From positions 73,354-129,739 of the forward strand of contig JBNGIO010006169.1 of assembly GCA_049999805.1 (NCBI GenBank): a DNA stretch of 56,386 nt, written 5' to 3'. Of this stretch, positions 44,871-54,309 are shown piece after piece; position 1 is the stretch's first letter; each line of letters starts with the position of its first letter. Under the pieces are notes generated by a model that worked only from the letters and a program-made list of their open reading frames with translations, was not told where the DNA came from and did not search any database. The translations under genes and the position numbers were made by a program. This DNA is from Folioceros fuciformis. Taxonomy: Eukaryota; Anthocerotophyta; Anthocerotopsida; Anthocerotales.

Positions 44871-45218
44871 ACTGTTATCTCTCAACACTAAGGCTTCTCA
44901 CTCTTCTCCCAACACTAGGCTTCTCTCTCTAAGATCAAAGGGTGCCTTCTCACTCTTCTCTCAACCCTGGGCTTCTCACTCTAAGATCTCAAGGTGCCTT
45001 CTCACTCTTCTCTCAACACTAGGCTTCTCACTCTAAGATCTCAGGGTGGCTTCTCACTCTTCTCTCAACACTAAGCTTCTCACTCTAAGATCTCGCAGTA
45101 GCTTCTCACCCTTCTCTCCACACTAGGCTTCTCACTCTTCTCTCAATACTAGGCTTCTCACCCTCCTCTCCACACTAGGCTTCTCACTCTTCTCTCAACA
45201 CTAGGCTTCTCACTCTTC

Positions 45219-45228
45219 NNNNNNNNNN
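45219..45228. other. assembly gap (10 N)
   Basis: Ten Ns inside the CT-rich minisatellite. The flanks of this gap do not duplicate each other. Confidence 0.99.
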
Positions 45229-45650
45229 TGAGAAAGCTCTCCACAACTATCTCTCAACACTAGATTTCTCATTGTAAGAAAGCCCTCCACAACTATCTCT
45301 CGACACTAGGCTTCATACTATGAGAAAGCCCTCCACAACTATCTCTTGACGCTAGGCTTCTCACTGTGAGAAAGCCTTCCACAACCATCTCCCAACATAA
45401 GGCTTCTCATTGTGAGAAAGCCCTCCATAACTATCTCCCAACAGTAGGCTTCTCACTGGGAGAAAGCCTCCGCAACTAAACCCTAAATGCTAGGCTTCTC
45501 CCTCCATCACTATCTCCCAACAATAGGCTTCATGCTGTGAGAAAGCCCTCCACAACTATCTCTCGATGCTAGGCTTCTCATTGTGAGAGAGCCCTCCATA
45601 ACTATCTCCCAACACTAGGCTTCTCACTGTGAGAAAGCCCTCCACAACCA

Positions 45651-45660
45651 NNNNNNNNNN
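45651..45660. other. assembly gap (10 N) with identical 47-bp flanks
   Basis: The 47 bases before it (45604-45650) are identical to the 47 bases after it (45661-45707). Confidence 0.99.
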
Positions 45661-46271
45661 ATCTCCCAACACTAGGCTTCTCACTGTGAGAAAGCCCTCC
45701 ACAACCATCTCCCAACACTAGGCTTCTCCCTCCATCACTATCTCTCAACACTAGGCTTCTCACTGGGAGAAAGCCTCCACAAATATTTCTCAATACTAGG
45801 CTTCTCCCTCCACAACCGTCTCCCAACACTAGGCTTCTCACTATGGAGAAAGCCTCCACAACTATCTCTCAACACTATCCTTCTCAAACACTACAACTAT
45901 CTCTCAACAGTAAGCTTCTTCCTCCATAACCATCTCCCAATACTATCTCTCAACACTAGGCTTCTCCCTCCATAATCATCTCCCAACACTATCTCTCAAG
46001 ACTAGGCTTCTCCCTCCATAACCATCTCCCAACACTATCTCTCAACACTAGGTTTCTCCCTCCATAACCATCTCTTAACACTAGACTTCTCACTGGGTGA
46101 AAGCCTCCACAATTATCTCTCAACACTATACTTCTCACATACTACAACTATCTCTCAACACTAGGCTTCTTCTCACTGTTTGAGTTTGTCTGTCTCAAGC
46201 CCTTAGTTAGCACTAGCCATTTTATCTCTCAACACTAAACTTCTGTCTCAAGCCCTTAGTTAGCACTAGCC

Positions 46272-46281
46272 NNNNNNNNNN
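46272..46281. other. assembly gap (10 N) with identical 47-bp flanks
   Basis: Bases 46225-46271 equal bases 46282-46328. Confidence 0.99.
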
Positions 46282-46577
46282 TCTCTCAACACTAAACTTC
46301 TGTCTCAAGCCCTTAGTTAGCACTAGCCTTTTTATCTCTTAACACTAAACTTCTCATTGTGAGAAAGCCCTCCACAACTATCTCTCAACACTAGGCTTCC
46401 TTCTCACTTGTTTAAGTCTATCTGTCTCAAGCTCCTAGTTAGGACAAGCCTTTGGCCTTTTTATCTCTCAACACTAAACTTCCCACTAGGAGAAAGCCCT
46501 CCACAACTATCTCTCAACACTAGAGTTCCTATGAGAAAGCCCTCCACCTTAATTAACTATCTCTCAACAAGCCCTCC

Positions 46578-46587
46578 NNNNNNNNNN
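46578..46587. other. assembly gap (10 N) with identical 47-bp flanks
   Basis: Bases 46531-46577 equal bases 46588-46634. Confidence 0.99.
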
Positions 46588-46766
46588 ATGAGAAAGCCCT
46601 CCACCTTAATTAACTATCTCTCAACAAGCCCTCCCCAACTATCTCTCAACACTAGGCCTCTCATGAGAAAGCCCTCCACAATTATCTCTCAACAATAGGC
46701 TTATCATGAGAAAGCCTCCACATCCATCTCTTGACACTTGGCCTCTGATTGGGAGAAAGCCTCCCA

Positions 46767-46776
46767 NNNNNNNNNN
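46767..46776. other. assembly gap (10 N) with identical 45-bp flanks
   Basis: Bases 46722-46766 equal bases 46777-46821. Confidence 0.99.
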
Positions 46777-47129
46777 ATCCATCTCTTGACACTTGGCCTC
46801 TGATTGGGAGAAAGCCTCCCATTGACTGAGAGAAAGTCTCCACATCATTGGGAGCAAGGCTCCACAACTCTCTCAATACTAGGTCTTTCACTATCTCAAG
46901 CCCTTAGCCCTTAGTTAACACGAGCTTCTTTATCTCTCCACAACTAAGCCATTGTGCACTGGCCTTTTTATCTCACCACAGCCAAGCCATTGCTATATCT
47001 CTCCACAGCCAAGCCTTTGCGCACTGGCCTTTTTATCTCTCTCCACAACTAGGCCATTGTTAAAGCTGAGAATTATACGCAGCACTACGTACAACTCCAT
47101 CCCTATATGGTGCAAGATAACATACACCC

Positions 47130-48035
47130 TGCCTGGTTTTTACTTAATAATGCCTGGTAGAATCAAGTTGGAAACACACAAGAACCCTCAAAGAAAGTAA
47201 GAAGATCAGCTTCGATTCTTCTAGAGAAGACCTGTCAACCATGCCTGGCAGGAGCAAGCTGGAAACACACAGGACCCTCAAAGAAAGTCAAAAGATCACC
47301 TTCAATTCTTCCAAATCAGACCTACCAACCATGCTCGGCAGAGCAAGCTGGAAACACACAAGAATTCTCAAAGTAAAAAGATCAGCTTGGATTCTTCCAA
47401 AGAAGACCTGCCAACCATGCCTAGCAGGAGCAAGCTGGAAACACACAGGACCCTCAAAGAAAGTCAAAAGATCAGCTTCAATTCTTCAAACGCAGACCTG
47501 CCAACCATGCGTGGTGGGAGCAAGTTGGAAACACACAAGAACCCTTAAAGAAAGTAAAAAAATCAGGTTTGGTTGTTCCAACGTAGTGCTGGAAACATAG
47601 AAGAACCTTCAAAGAAAGTCAAGAGAGAAAACCTCCAAAGCAGACCTGCCAATTATGTCTAGCGGGAGCAAGTTGGAAGCACACAAGAACCTTCAAAGAA
47701 TGTAAAAAGATCGGATAAGGTTGTTCCAAAGCAGCCCTACCAACCATGTCAAGTAGGAGCAAGCTGGAAGCACATAAGACCCCTCAACGAAAGTAAAGAG
47801 ACCAGCTTTGATTCTTCTAAAGAAGACCTCCCGACTATGCTCGGCGCAAGCAAGCTGGAAGCACACAAGAACCCTCAAAGAAAGTAAAAAGATCGACTGG
47901 GGTTGCTCTAAAGGAGACGTGCCAACCATGTCTGGAAACACACAAGAACCCTCAAAGAAAGTAAAACGATTGGCTTTGGTTGTTCCAAAGCAGACATCCC
48001 AACCATGCCTGGCAGCAACAAGTTGGTAGCATGCA
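47130..48035. repeat. second tandem array, about 80-95 bp unit, about ten copies
   Basis: The phrase AAGCTGGAAACACACAAGAA followed by CCCTCAAAGAAAGT recurs at roughly 47165, 47258, 47346, 47438, 47524, 47588, 47670, 47766, 47852 and 47932. Between copies lies GACCTGCCAACCATGCCTGG with variations. One interval is shortened to about 65 bp. The array is unrelated in sequence to the neighbouring CT-rich minisatellite. Confidence 0.93.
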
Positions 48036-48039
48036 TCGA

Positions 48040-48180
48040 CGACACGAGGCTCTAATCTTCACCTCATCATGAGGGTCTGTGGGTAGCGACCGTCATCAGC
48101 TTGAGAACCTGACTAGCGCTCTGATCTGCACCTGATTATGAGGGTCTGTGGGTAGCGACCGTCATCAGCTTGAGAACCAG
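48040..48180. repeat. tandem duplication of about 66 bp
   Basis: GAGGGTCTGTGGGTAGCGAC plus CGTCATCAGCTTGAGAACC occurs twice, about 66 bp apart, immediately after the second array. Confidence 0.9.
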
Positions 48181-48790
48181 ACTTGCGCGATTGCGTGGAG
48201 TACGCATGGCAACATGTCACCGGCCAGACCAGACAAAGTTCCGGGTCGACAAACCGTTCACCCCTATCTATATATTTAGGGTGTACCCTAGTAATTTAGC
48301 ATCTTGAACTTAAGGATTCTTTGTACCGATAACGGAGATCCATTTTGCTTCCAAATCCTTGAGAGGGCAGTAAGTGGAAGCCTGCATGCGTTGCTAACAA
48401 TCCTTTGAAATTGTCTCAAGACGGATACGTCGTACTGACCTGCTGGGCTCATCGATGCCGCGATTGGATGGCAGTGGAAATCTTTGGTTTCCGTGATTAA
48501 CACATTCCAGTCATTGTAGTGACAGATCCAACATGACGACACTACAAGCCTTGTGGGGGAGGAAAAGAGGAGAAAATTTGGTTGTGTGCGGCGTGCAATG
48601 CGTACTGGGACCGACCGCTTGTGGATAGACAGTTTGTCCAAGCCATTTTCCGTGGATGCAGCGGTGGTTGGTGTGGATGTACAGATGAGGCGTCATGGCG
48701 CTACGTCTAGATAGGATGGACGTGAGCCTGCAAGATACGTAAGTGGAATGTTGGCTGAAATGGTTAGGAAGCTGTGTGGGTAGGGGCAGG
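48181..48790. other. intergenic, nothing recognised
   Basis: No domain or RNA gene is recognised. The minus-strand open frames in 48290-48700 lack conserved motifs. Confidence 0.4.
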
Positions 48791-49190
48791 TTGCTCAGGC
48801 CCTAGAGGGGCTGCACGCCGCGCCTTCTCGCCAGCCATCTCCGTGCGCCGCGCCTTCTCGCCAGCCATCTCCGTGCTCGATCTGGACGTGTACCAAGACT
48901 CCTCGCAGGAGATCAGCACCCCCATCGCAGCAAAGGAGCTCCTTGTGCTGATCTCTTCCGAGAGATCCACACGGATCACTAACGAGCAAGACAGCAGTAA
49001 AAAATAGGTATCCCAGGTCAGGGTTTCGCCGGTGTGGGATTATCATATTGGCCCAAACTGCAATCTCGTCGTTGGGAAGGAACTGGTGATGACTCCAGGG
49101 AAACGATCTGACCACGCCGGTCTTGGTTTGGGGGAACTGGTGATGACTCTAGGGAAACGATCTGACCACGCCTGTTTTGGTTTGGGATAG
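48791..49190. repeat. two short direct duplications (about 30 bp and about 51 bp)
   Basis: GCGCCTTCTCGCCAGCCATC plus TCCGTGC is repeated in direct succession near 48808-48870. Near 49080-49190, GGAACTGGTGATGACTC plus GGGAAACGATCTGACCACGC is repeated with a 51-bp period. Both give spurious repeated open frames. Confidence 0.85.
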
Positions 49191-49299
49191 CGATGCTGCA
49201 CAAACCAAAGAGACAAAAGCTCCTTCATCTGCAGCGTCAGCAGGCACAACAAAATTGTCGCAAACCGCTCCGGAATCTCAGCCTCGGATCGACGTTGGT

Positions 49300-50118
49300 T
49301 GGACCTGATGTGGCACCGGAGCTATGTACAGAAGACGCTCAGGAGAATCTTTCCGCGCTTGAAAAACCTGAAAGTAGGCACCACCTGCAACCGCACTTCC
49401 CTAGCCAATTCCTGGAACAAACACCGAAAAGCTTAAGAAGCAGGCATGACTGAGGGCACAGCAATCAGCAGTGTTCATTCCGATCCTCACTTGCATGGAC
49501 CAGCAGTGTACAGGGTAGGGTCTCTACGTGTACGACGGGTGCGAACTTTACGGTCTCTGGTGCAGTCGACCTTGAGGAACATCACATCTGTGTACTTCCG
49601 GGAAAGCTCCTTGAACTTGCCGGATATGGACTCGCACGGCGGGCACCAGGAAAGGAAGAGTTCAAACAGTACGTCATTCTGCAAACAAGCACTGCTCCGT
49701 CCAGTGAGTCAGGTCAGGGGGAGAGAAAAGCGGGGAACGCATTGCCATCGCCAAGGCGATGACGGCATCCTCACATACCTCTGGGTGTACATCTCCAGAA
49801 CCACCAGCTTGTCTCCAGCGCCACGGATGAGCTCCAAGAAGGCGTCCTGGTCTACGGCAGTGACTCCTCCGGCTAGCGCCCCCTCTGCGGAGTGATGCTG
49901 ATTATGAGAAAACGGTGATGCACAAAGCGCCTTGCGAGCAGGCCCTAACCAAGGTTTGGCGAGAGCGCCAGGCTGCGGCTAGCATGCCCGAGGTTGCGCG
50001 TCGGAAGCGCCATCGCAGGCGACAAGCAGTGCACAGGAGGGAGCTGTAGCAGCAGCCCGCTTCGCTGCGACTGAGCCTGGAGGCTCGAAGACGGGAGCGA
50101 TGGCAGCCCCTTTGTCAT
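49300..50118 (-). CDS. thioredoxin f-like protein, plastid-targeted (model incomplete, possibly decaying)
   Basis: Type-f thioredoxins reduce Calvin-cycle enzymes in plastids. Exon 1 (50118-49950) encodes a Ser/Leu/Arg-rich leader suited to a transit peptide. Exon 2 from 49884 joins it in phase and reads EGALAGGVTAVDQDAFLELI, then RGAGDKLVVLEMYTQ, which resembles the strand just before the Trx f active site. The next segment (near 49685-49530) reads DVLFELFLSWCPPCES, then FKELSRKYTDVMFLKVDC, with WCPPC in place of WCGPC. A third segment near 49400 reads ELAREVRLQVVPTFRFF, with the conserved cis-Pro. A C-terminal exon was not found. The strand before the active site is encoded twice (VVLEMYTQ and DVLFELFLSW), and the obvious donor of exon 2 is out of phase with the active-site exon, so the gene may be spliced unusually or be non-functional. 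Confidence 0.6.
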
Positions 50119-50329
50119 AGTCCTTGTTCTTCCGAGAAACCATCGAGCGGGCTTTGACGCGACTGTGTCACCTGGCTCCTCCTCATGCAGGACTGCACGT
50201 ACACGTATTGTGGTCTCTGGTTCTGCCCGCGGAGTCGACTCAATCCATATTTATTTCTTTATCATTAGGCATATGCATTTATTTATCATTAGGCGTATGC
50301 ATTTATTTATCATTAGGCGTAATAAAAAT
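50119..50329. other. upstream flank of the thioredoxin-like gene, with a short duplication
   Basis: A 24-25 bp unit (ATGCATTTATTTATCATTAG) is repeated near 50270-50320. No gene is recognised. Confidence 0.5.
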
Positions 50330-50575
50330 TTTGAGTTTGGGAACACTAAGAAGTTAGCGGTGGGAACACTAAGAAATTAGCGTAAGAAGTTAGCGGTGGG
50401 AACACTAAGAAGTTAGCGGTGGGAACACTAAGAAGTTAACGATGGGAACACTAAGAAGTTAGCGGTGGGAACACTAAGAAGTTAGCGATGGGAACACTAA
50501 GAAGTTAGCGATNNNNNNNNNNAGCGATGGGAACACTAAGAAGTTAGCGATGGGAACACTAAGAAGTTAACGGAT
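50330..50575. repeat. 23-bp minisatellite
   Basis: The unit GGGAACACTAAGAAGTTAGC plus GAT or GGT is repeated about ten times, interrupted by a ten-N gap at 50513-50522. Gap flanks share at least 29 identical bases, as expected inside the array. Confidence 0.95.
50513..50522. other. assembly gap (10 N) in the 23-bp minisatellite
   Basis: Ten Ns flanked on both sides by the same repeat unit, so copy number is unknown. Confidence 0.99.
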
Positions 50576-50618
50576 ATCGGAGTAAGAACCTTGAAACATC
50601 TGCCGTTCGTGAAGTCGG

Positions 50619-50858
50619 TTAAGTAGACTCAATCTTCTCGATAACAAGCTTTATTGTGACTGTACAAGATGTTTGTCGAAAGACGAATGCCTTGCTGTTG
50701 CAAAGCTTCCACAGCCTGGAATTCATGTTCGAGCTGCAGCCCATCCTGGTCCCTTGTGTGCAACTTCCGAACTCCACAATTGTCATCCCGTCCCAATCTG
50801 CAACTTGCATGCACAAGGTGGGGCCCTGGTTAGTAAATGAGCACACATGAAGATGCAC
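50619..50858 (-). other. minus-strand open segment downstream of the caspase-like frame; possible further exon
   Basis: A 79-codon frame reads GPTLCMQVADWDGMTIVEFG and TRMGCSSNMNSRLWKL. It lies just 3' of the caspase-like frame and could be another exon, but it does not resemble a caspase p10 subunit and contains no QACxG motif. I do not assign a function. Confidence 0.25.
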
Positions 50859-50882
50859 ATCCAGGCAGGTAAGGAAGAGGAG

Positions 50883-51383
50883 TTACTTGCCTAAAACCAA
50901 TTTCTCCTTGGGAAACACCTGATTCTGCCCTTTGCTGACCACAAACTGCTTTTCTGCCATTCCATAGCCATATAGCTCCCGCAGACATCGCCTGGTAAGT
51001 ACCGCCACCACCAAGTACTTGGCAATGGCTATGGCTATGGCCCTCATCAAAATATCTTCTTCAACGTAAAGCTTCTCCGCCTTGTCTGCTTCACCTAAGC
51101 AAACATACTCTCTACCATCTTCTTCAGTCTCCCCATGGGCATTAACGCAAAACAGAAAACAATCGTCCTTTTGTAAGTCAGGATGCCTGAGAATTTGCTC
51201 CAACGTTGATTTCGCTTCCTTAAGATCGTCCACCGCACAAGCTATCTCAAACTTCCAGGGCACACCGCGGAGAAGAACGTCAAGTCGCCCTCTGTCTAGC
51301 TGTCCTCCATCTCTGCCTTTTTCTATACTGACCATCATTGCAAGACCTCGCCGGTGACCTTCATTCACCCTTTCGTTTGGATA
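50883..51383 (-). CDS. caspase-like (peptidase C14 p20) domain fragment
   Basis: The minus-strand frame reads in the order of a caspase p20 subunit: HRRGLAMMVSIEKG, LDRGRLDVLLRG, FEIACAVDDLKEAKSTLEQI and DDCFLFCVNAHGE. The last has the catalytic His in the usual xxHGE setting (caspases have LSHGE). EDGREYVCLGEADKAEKLYV follows. This pattern is that of metazoan-type caspases, not plant metacaspases, which carry YSGHG. The second half, with the catalytic Cys (QACRG), is not visible: downstream frames read KQFVVSKGQNQVFPKE and stop at 50883. No in-frame ATG precedes the domain. The frame begins after a stop at 51384-51386, so either a 5' exon is missing or translation would start at an internal Met. 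Treat it as partial. The plus-strand SANT gene begins nearby. Confidence 0.6.
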   Translation of the reverse strand, partial: YPNERVNEGHRRGLAMMVSIEKGRDGGQLDRGRLDVLLRGVPWKFEIACAVDDLKEAKSTLEQILRHPDLQKDDCFLFCVNAHGETEEDGREYVCLGEADKAEKLYVEEDILMRAIAIAIAKYLVVAVLTRRCLRELYGYGMAEKQFVVSKGQNQVFPKEKLVLGK

Positions 51384-51615
51384 TCATGGTTCCTTCCCTG
51401 ACTTCAGTAGAGGCGATCCCTGAGACTGACTTTGGATATGATGGTTCCTTCCCCGAGGTTCTGCACACACTCAGTCCTGATGATCCCTTCTACTTGTTCA
51501 AGTCCAGGATTCCATTCAGGAAAAGCACAAAATGTTCTCAGTTTCGCAACAATACTCTGCTGGAGAAATTCGATCGTTTGTCTGTGCTCTTGAGTGACGT
51601 CATCAAAATGTGAAA

Positions 51616-52254
51616 ATGATCACCAATGTCCCCGCTCTCCTCCCCAATATCCCCACTGCTCTCCAACAATACGTCCATACCATAGTAGTTAAATTTGATC
51701 CAAGTTCCGTGCAATGCCATACTGACGACAATAAGGAGACTAGTATGAGCAAATTGAATCAGGCAAGCGAGGAAACATTTGGGAGCAACCAGATTCTGTT
51801 GCCCGGTACCATGACTTACCCCTGGGATGAGAACGACATTAAGGCTTTTACAGTGGGCCTCTGTCTCTTTGGCAAGGACTTCCATATGGTGAAGATATTT
51901 GTTGGGCAGAAGGCCATGCAGGATGTTCTGCACTTTCACTACAGCAAGTTCCATGGATCAGCGAGGTACAGGCGATGGTTGGGAGCAAGGAGAAACAGGG
52001 GCAGGTGTGTAAACGGGTCAAGCTTCGTTACAGCTTGGAGCCAAGAACAGCTTCTTGACCGCCTGTCTCCTTCTGTTCTAGACACTGCAAAATCTGCACT
52101 TGCTGAGGGACATACTGACCTGTCCAGGAAGCTTTTGGTTGTGGCTGCAAGGCTTATCAGTTGCAGAAGCGCGGGGGCCGGCCCGTGCCAGGACGAGGCA
52201 TCAGCAGAAAGGCTTCAAACTCACCAGCTAACCGTTGCTGGAATAAGTGGTTAA
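51616..52254 (+). CDS. SANT/Myb-like domain protein of the plant At2g47820 type (start uncertain)
   Basis: The protein has the layout of plant nuclear proteins with an ELM2/SANT-like region. The core reads QILLPGTMTYPWDENDIKAF, then TVGLCLFGKDFHMVKIFVGQ, where a Trp and spaced aromatics fit a SANT fold. Next come VLHFHYSKFHGSARYRRW, a basic segment, and FVTAWSQEQLLDRLSPSV. This is the same order as Arabidopsis proteins with the phrases GLYIFGKNF and FYYGKFYGSAKY. The frame is closed by TAA at 52254. The first in-frame ATG is at 51616. An overlapping frame from 51386 (MVPSLTSVEAIPETDFGYDG) ends at 51613 in a different phase, so an upstream exon or a frame break is likely. Some of these proteins are linked to histone deacetylase complexes, but nothing here proves that. 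Confidence 0.68.
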   Translation: MITNVPALLPNIPTALQQYVHTIVVKFDPSSVQCHTDDNKETSMSKLNQASEETFGSNQILLPGTMTYPWDENDIKAFTVGLCLFGKDFHMVKIFVGQKAMQDVLHFHYSKFHGSARYRRWLGARRNRGRCVNGSSFVTAWSQEQLLDRLSPSVLDTAKSALAEGHTDLSRKLLVVAARLISCRSAGAGPCQDEASAERLQTHQLTVAGISG

Positions 52255-52555
52255 CTGACTAATCCATCTGCTTATGGAACATCAAACAAAATATGTACAC
52301 AGAGTGGTTGCTAGCGTATTCTTGCGCCCAGTTGCCCTGGCATTTTATTTTTACTTGCGTTTGATATCCTCGGTGCCTTAGGGCCCAGGCAAGGGACCCA
52401 TACCCAGAGTCCAAATCCGGAGCGTAGCACTGAGCAGCTCGGAAACTCGGGAAATATGTTCACAACGGAACAAACCGATGAAGCGAGGAAGTGCTTCATA
52501 TTCTGTTGCGAAAGTGCTGTGCCTCCTGCAGGAATGCCTCCCTTCTGGTTGTCAG

Positions 52556-53008
52556 TTACTTCACTCGTCGTTTCTTCATCACTGTAGAGCAGTCGGTGCA
52601 GTACCATTTGCCTCTTGGCCGGGCAGTGAACCACTCTATCGGGCACTGATGTCCAAGTGCAGCAGTGTGATGAGTAAAAGGCATTGAGAAAGAGGTGGAA
52701 GGGAAGAACTGGAGTGGTTTCAGCAAATTAGCTAGGGAGGGAAGAATGTGCACCTCTGAATTGTCGCAAGCTATCATTTCACCAAACGAGACCTGGTTGC
52801 AGTAGCAGTACGTTGGCTCGTTTGGATGCACTGGTAGATCCATCTCCACTGGTGGGGCAGCAGGAACAGTGTACTGCCCTCTGCTGCAGAGAGCAAATTA
52901 ACCAGGATGCGACATGCTGAAAGAGAACTGCAGGAGGGAATGGACGCTTTGAAACAAAGTGGTGGTCTTGAGTGCGTACTTTTTCCTCCCTGATTCCTCT
53001 TGAATGAG

Positions 53009-53042
<34 letters not shown>

Positions 53043-53940
53043 ATCTGAACTTGCTCTACGCAAGAAGATGGACAGGTTATAACCGAAACTGAGTAAGAAC
53101 AACAGGAACTCAGAATGCTGGCTTCGATGTCAAACCTCTCCTCAGCTCCTCCTCAAACTTCTTCACGTCTTTATCAAGCCGCTGAATGTGGCTGTCAACC
53201 TGCACAAGGGACCATATGTCATCAGTCTTGCAGTACAGATAAACCATAAGACGGTCCGAAAAACTGTAAGACTTGCACCCAGTGAATCACAGAAACATAC
53301 ATGGAACACAGACCACATCATAAGTCTGCTGTGCCAAGGTCGCTTTGAGATCAGCAACCTCGAGAGCTGCCCTGTGGGCTTCTACAATGCCTGCAGTGTG
53401 CCTTCGAATAAGAACTTCCAGTCCGGAACCACCAGACTTCCGTGCTGCTTCTGTGACTTCCTTGTGCCCCTGAACACACTTTTCAAGCATTGCCTTCTCA
53501 TGCTCTGACAAAAATGCCGCGAAAAGCATGTTACAAAATGGTTGATGAATTATGATGCCAAACAACTAACTGCTTGATGCGAATTGGCACCAGAATCCAA
53601 GTGGCCAAAAAACTGGTCCATCACCTTGGAACTGCAGGTCCAATTGTCCCAGGAGACCATACTGCTTCTGAAGATGTGCAGGCAGCCCTCCCAAACCTGC
53701 CGAAATAGTGTCATCAGAACCGCGAGGGATTGACGTTCAAGCTTACAACAGAAACGGCTCGAGGACAACACGTAATATAGAGATGGCTCAAGTCTTAGGG
53801 TTTTGGGAGACATCAGAAACGGAAGGCTTGAAATACAGCAACGGCTGACATCGGAGGAAAAGATCTTTCAGCAAGAACATCACATACTTGCGATGAAATC
53901 TTGCAGATACGGCATCACTGCGCGTCCAAACAAAGGGGAG
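52556..53940 (-). CDS. ING-family protein (inhibitor of growth) with a defective PHD finger
   Basis: ING proteins read H3K4me3 through a C-terminal PHD finger and sit in acetyltransferase or deacetylase complexes. Minus-strand exons show the ING N-terminal helix region in order: LPAHLQKQYGLLGQLDLQFQ near 53680, ADLKATLAQQTYDVV near 53350, VDSHIQRLDKDVKKFEEEL near 53200. Then exon 52873-52754 reads VEMDLPVHPNEPTYCYCNQV and SFGEMIACDNSE. The last exon (52645-52556) reads CPIEWFTARPRGKWYCTDCS, then a Lys/Arg tail and TAA. The PHD core lacks about seven residues between EWF and the PRGKWYC part, where other ING proteins have HF-x-CVGL. That removes the His and one Cys zinc ligand. The 5' exon and the start codon were not resolved. 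A run of about 32 A residues near 53010-53041 lies in an intron. Confidence 0.72.
53010..53041. repeat. homopolymer A run of about 32 bases
   Basis: An uninterrupted A tract (a T tract on the minus strand) lies in an intron of the ING gene. Its length is likely to be unreliable in the assembly. Confidence 0.97.
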
Positions 53941-54309
53941 ACCACCAAATCGGATCAAGTGATCTGAGTCAAAAAAATTCAGCTCAGATGTACGGTTGGT
54001 GGACGACATGGAGGGCAAGGGTCTCCGTAAATGGATTCCATCCTTGTTCTCGTTGTTTCTTCTTCTGCAACTCATACGATGCAACTCACTCCCTTCCTAC
54101 CCTATCCCGCAGCTGCATGGCGATCGCTCTCCCGTCACCGACGATGATGAGGAAAGGGCTTGAGATGATCGGTGCATCCGGTCACCAATGGGTCCCACTC
54201 CCCCCGGCGCGTCCGGTCACCGTGTGGTCGCCCGGTTTCCCGTCGCGTCCAGTTGTTCAATGCTCCTGGTGCTCCTAGCTGGTGTCGACGCGCGCTCTGC
54301 CAGGTGGGA

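Larger units (their letters stand above)
44871..46990. repeat. CT-rich minisatellite array, about 46-47 bp monomer, with five assembly gaps
   Basis: The core phrase CTCTCAACACTAGGCTTCTC recurs dozens of times. In the best-preserved part (45230-45900) the monomer also includes ACTGTGAGAAAGCCCTCCAC and runs 46-47 bp. Toward the left edge the monomer is shorter (CTTCTCACTCTTCTCTCAACA, about 26-35 bp), and toward the right it is diluted by AAGCCCTTAGTTAGCACTAG. The plus strand is strongly pyrimidine-rich. Apparent open frames inside are repeat artefacts. Confidence 0.95.

Noticed and set aside
45602-46890. Open frames across the N-containing minisatellite
   Set aside because: They follow the repeat period, contain unknown residues from the gaps and have no domain, so they are artefacts of the repeat.
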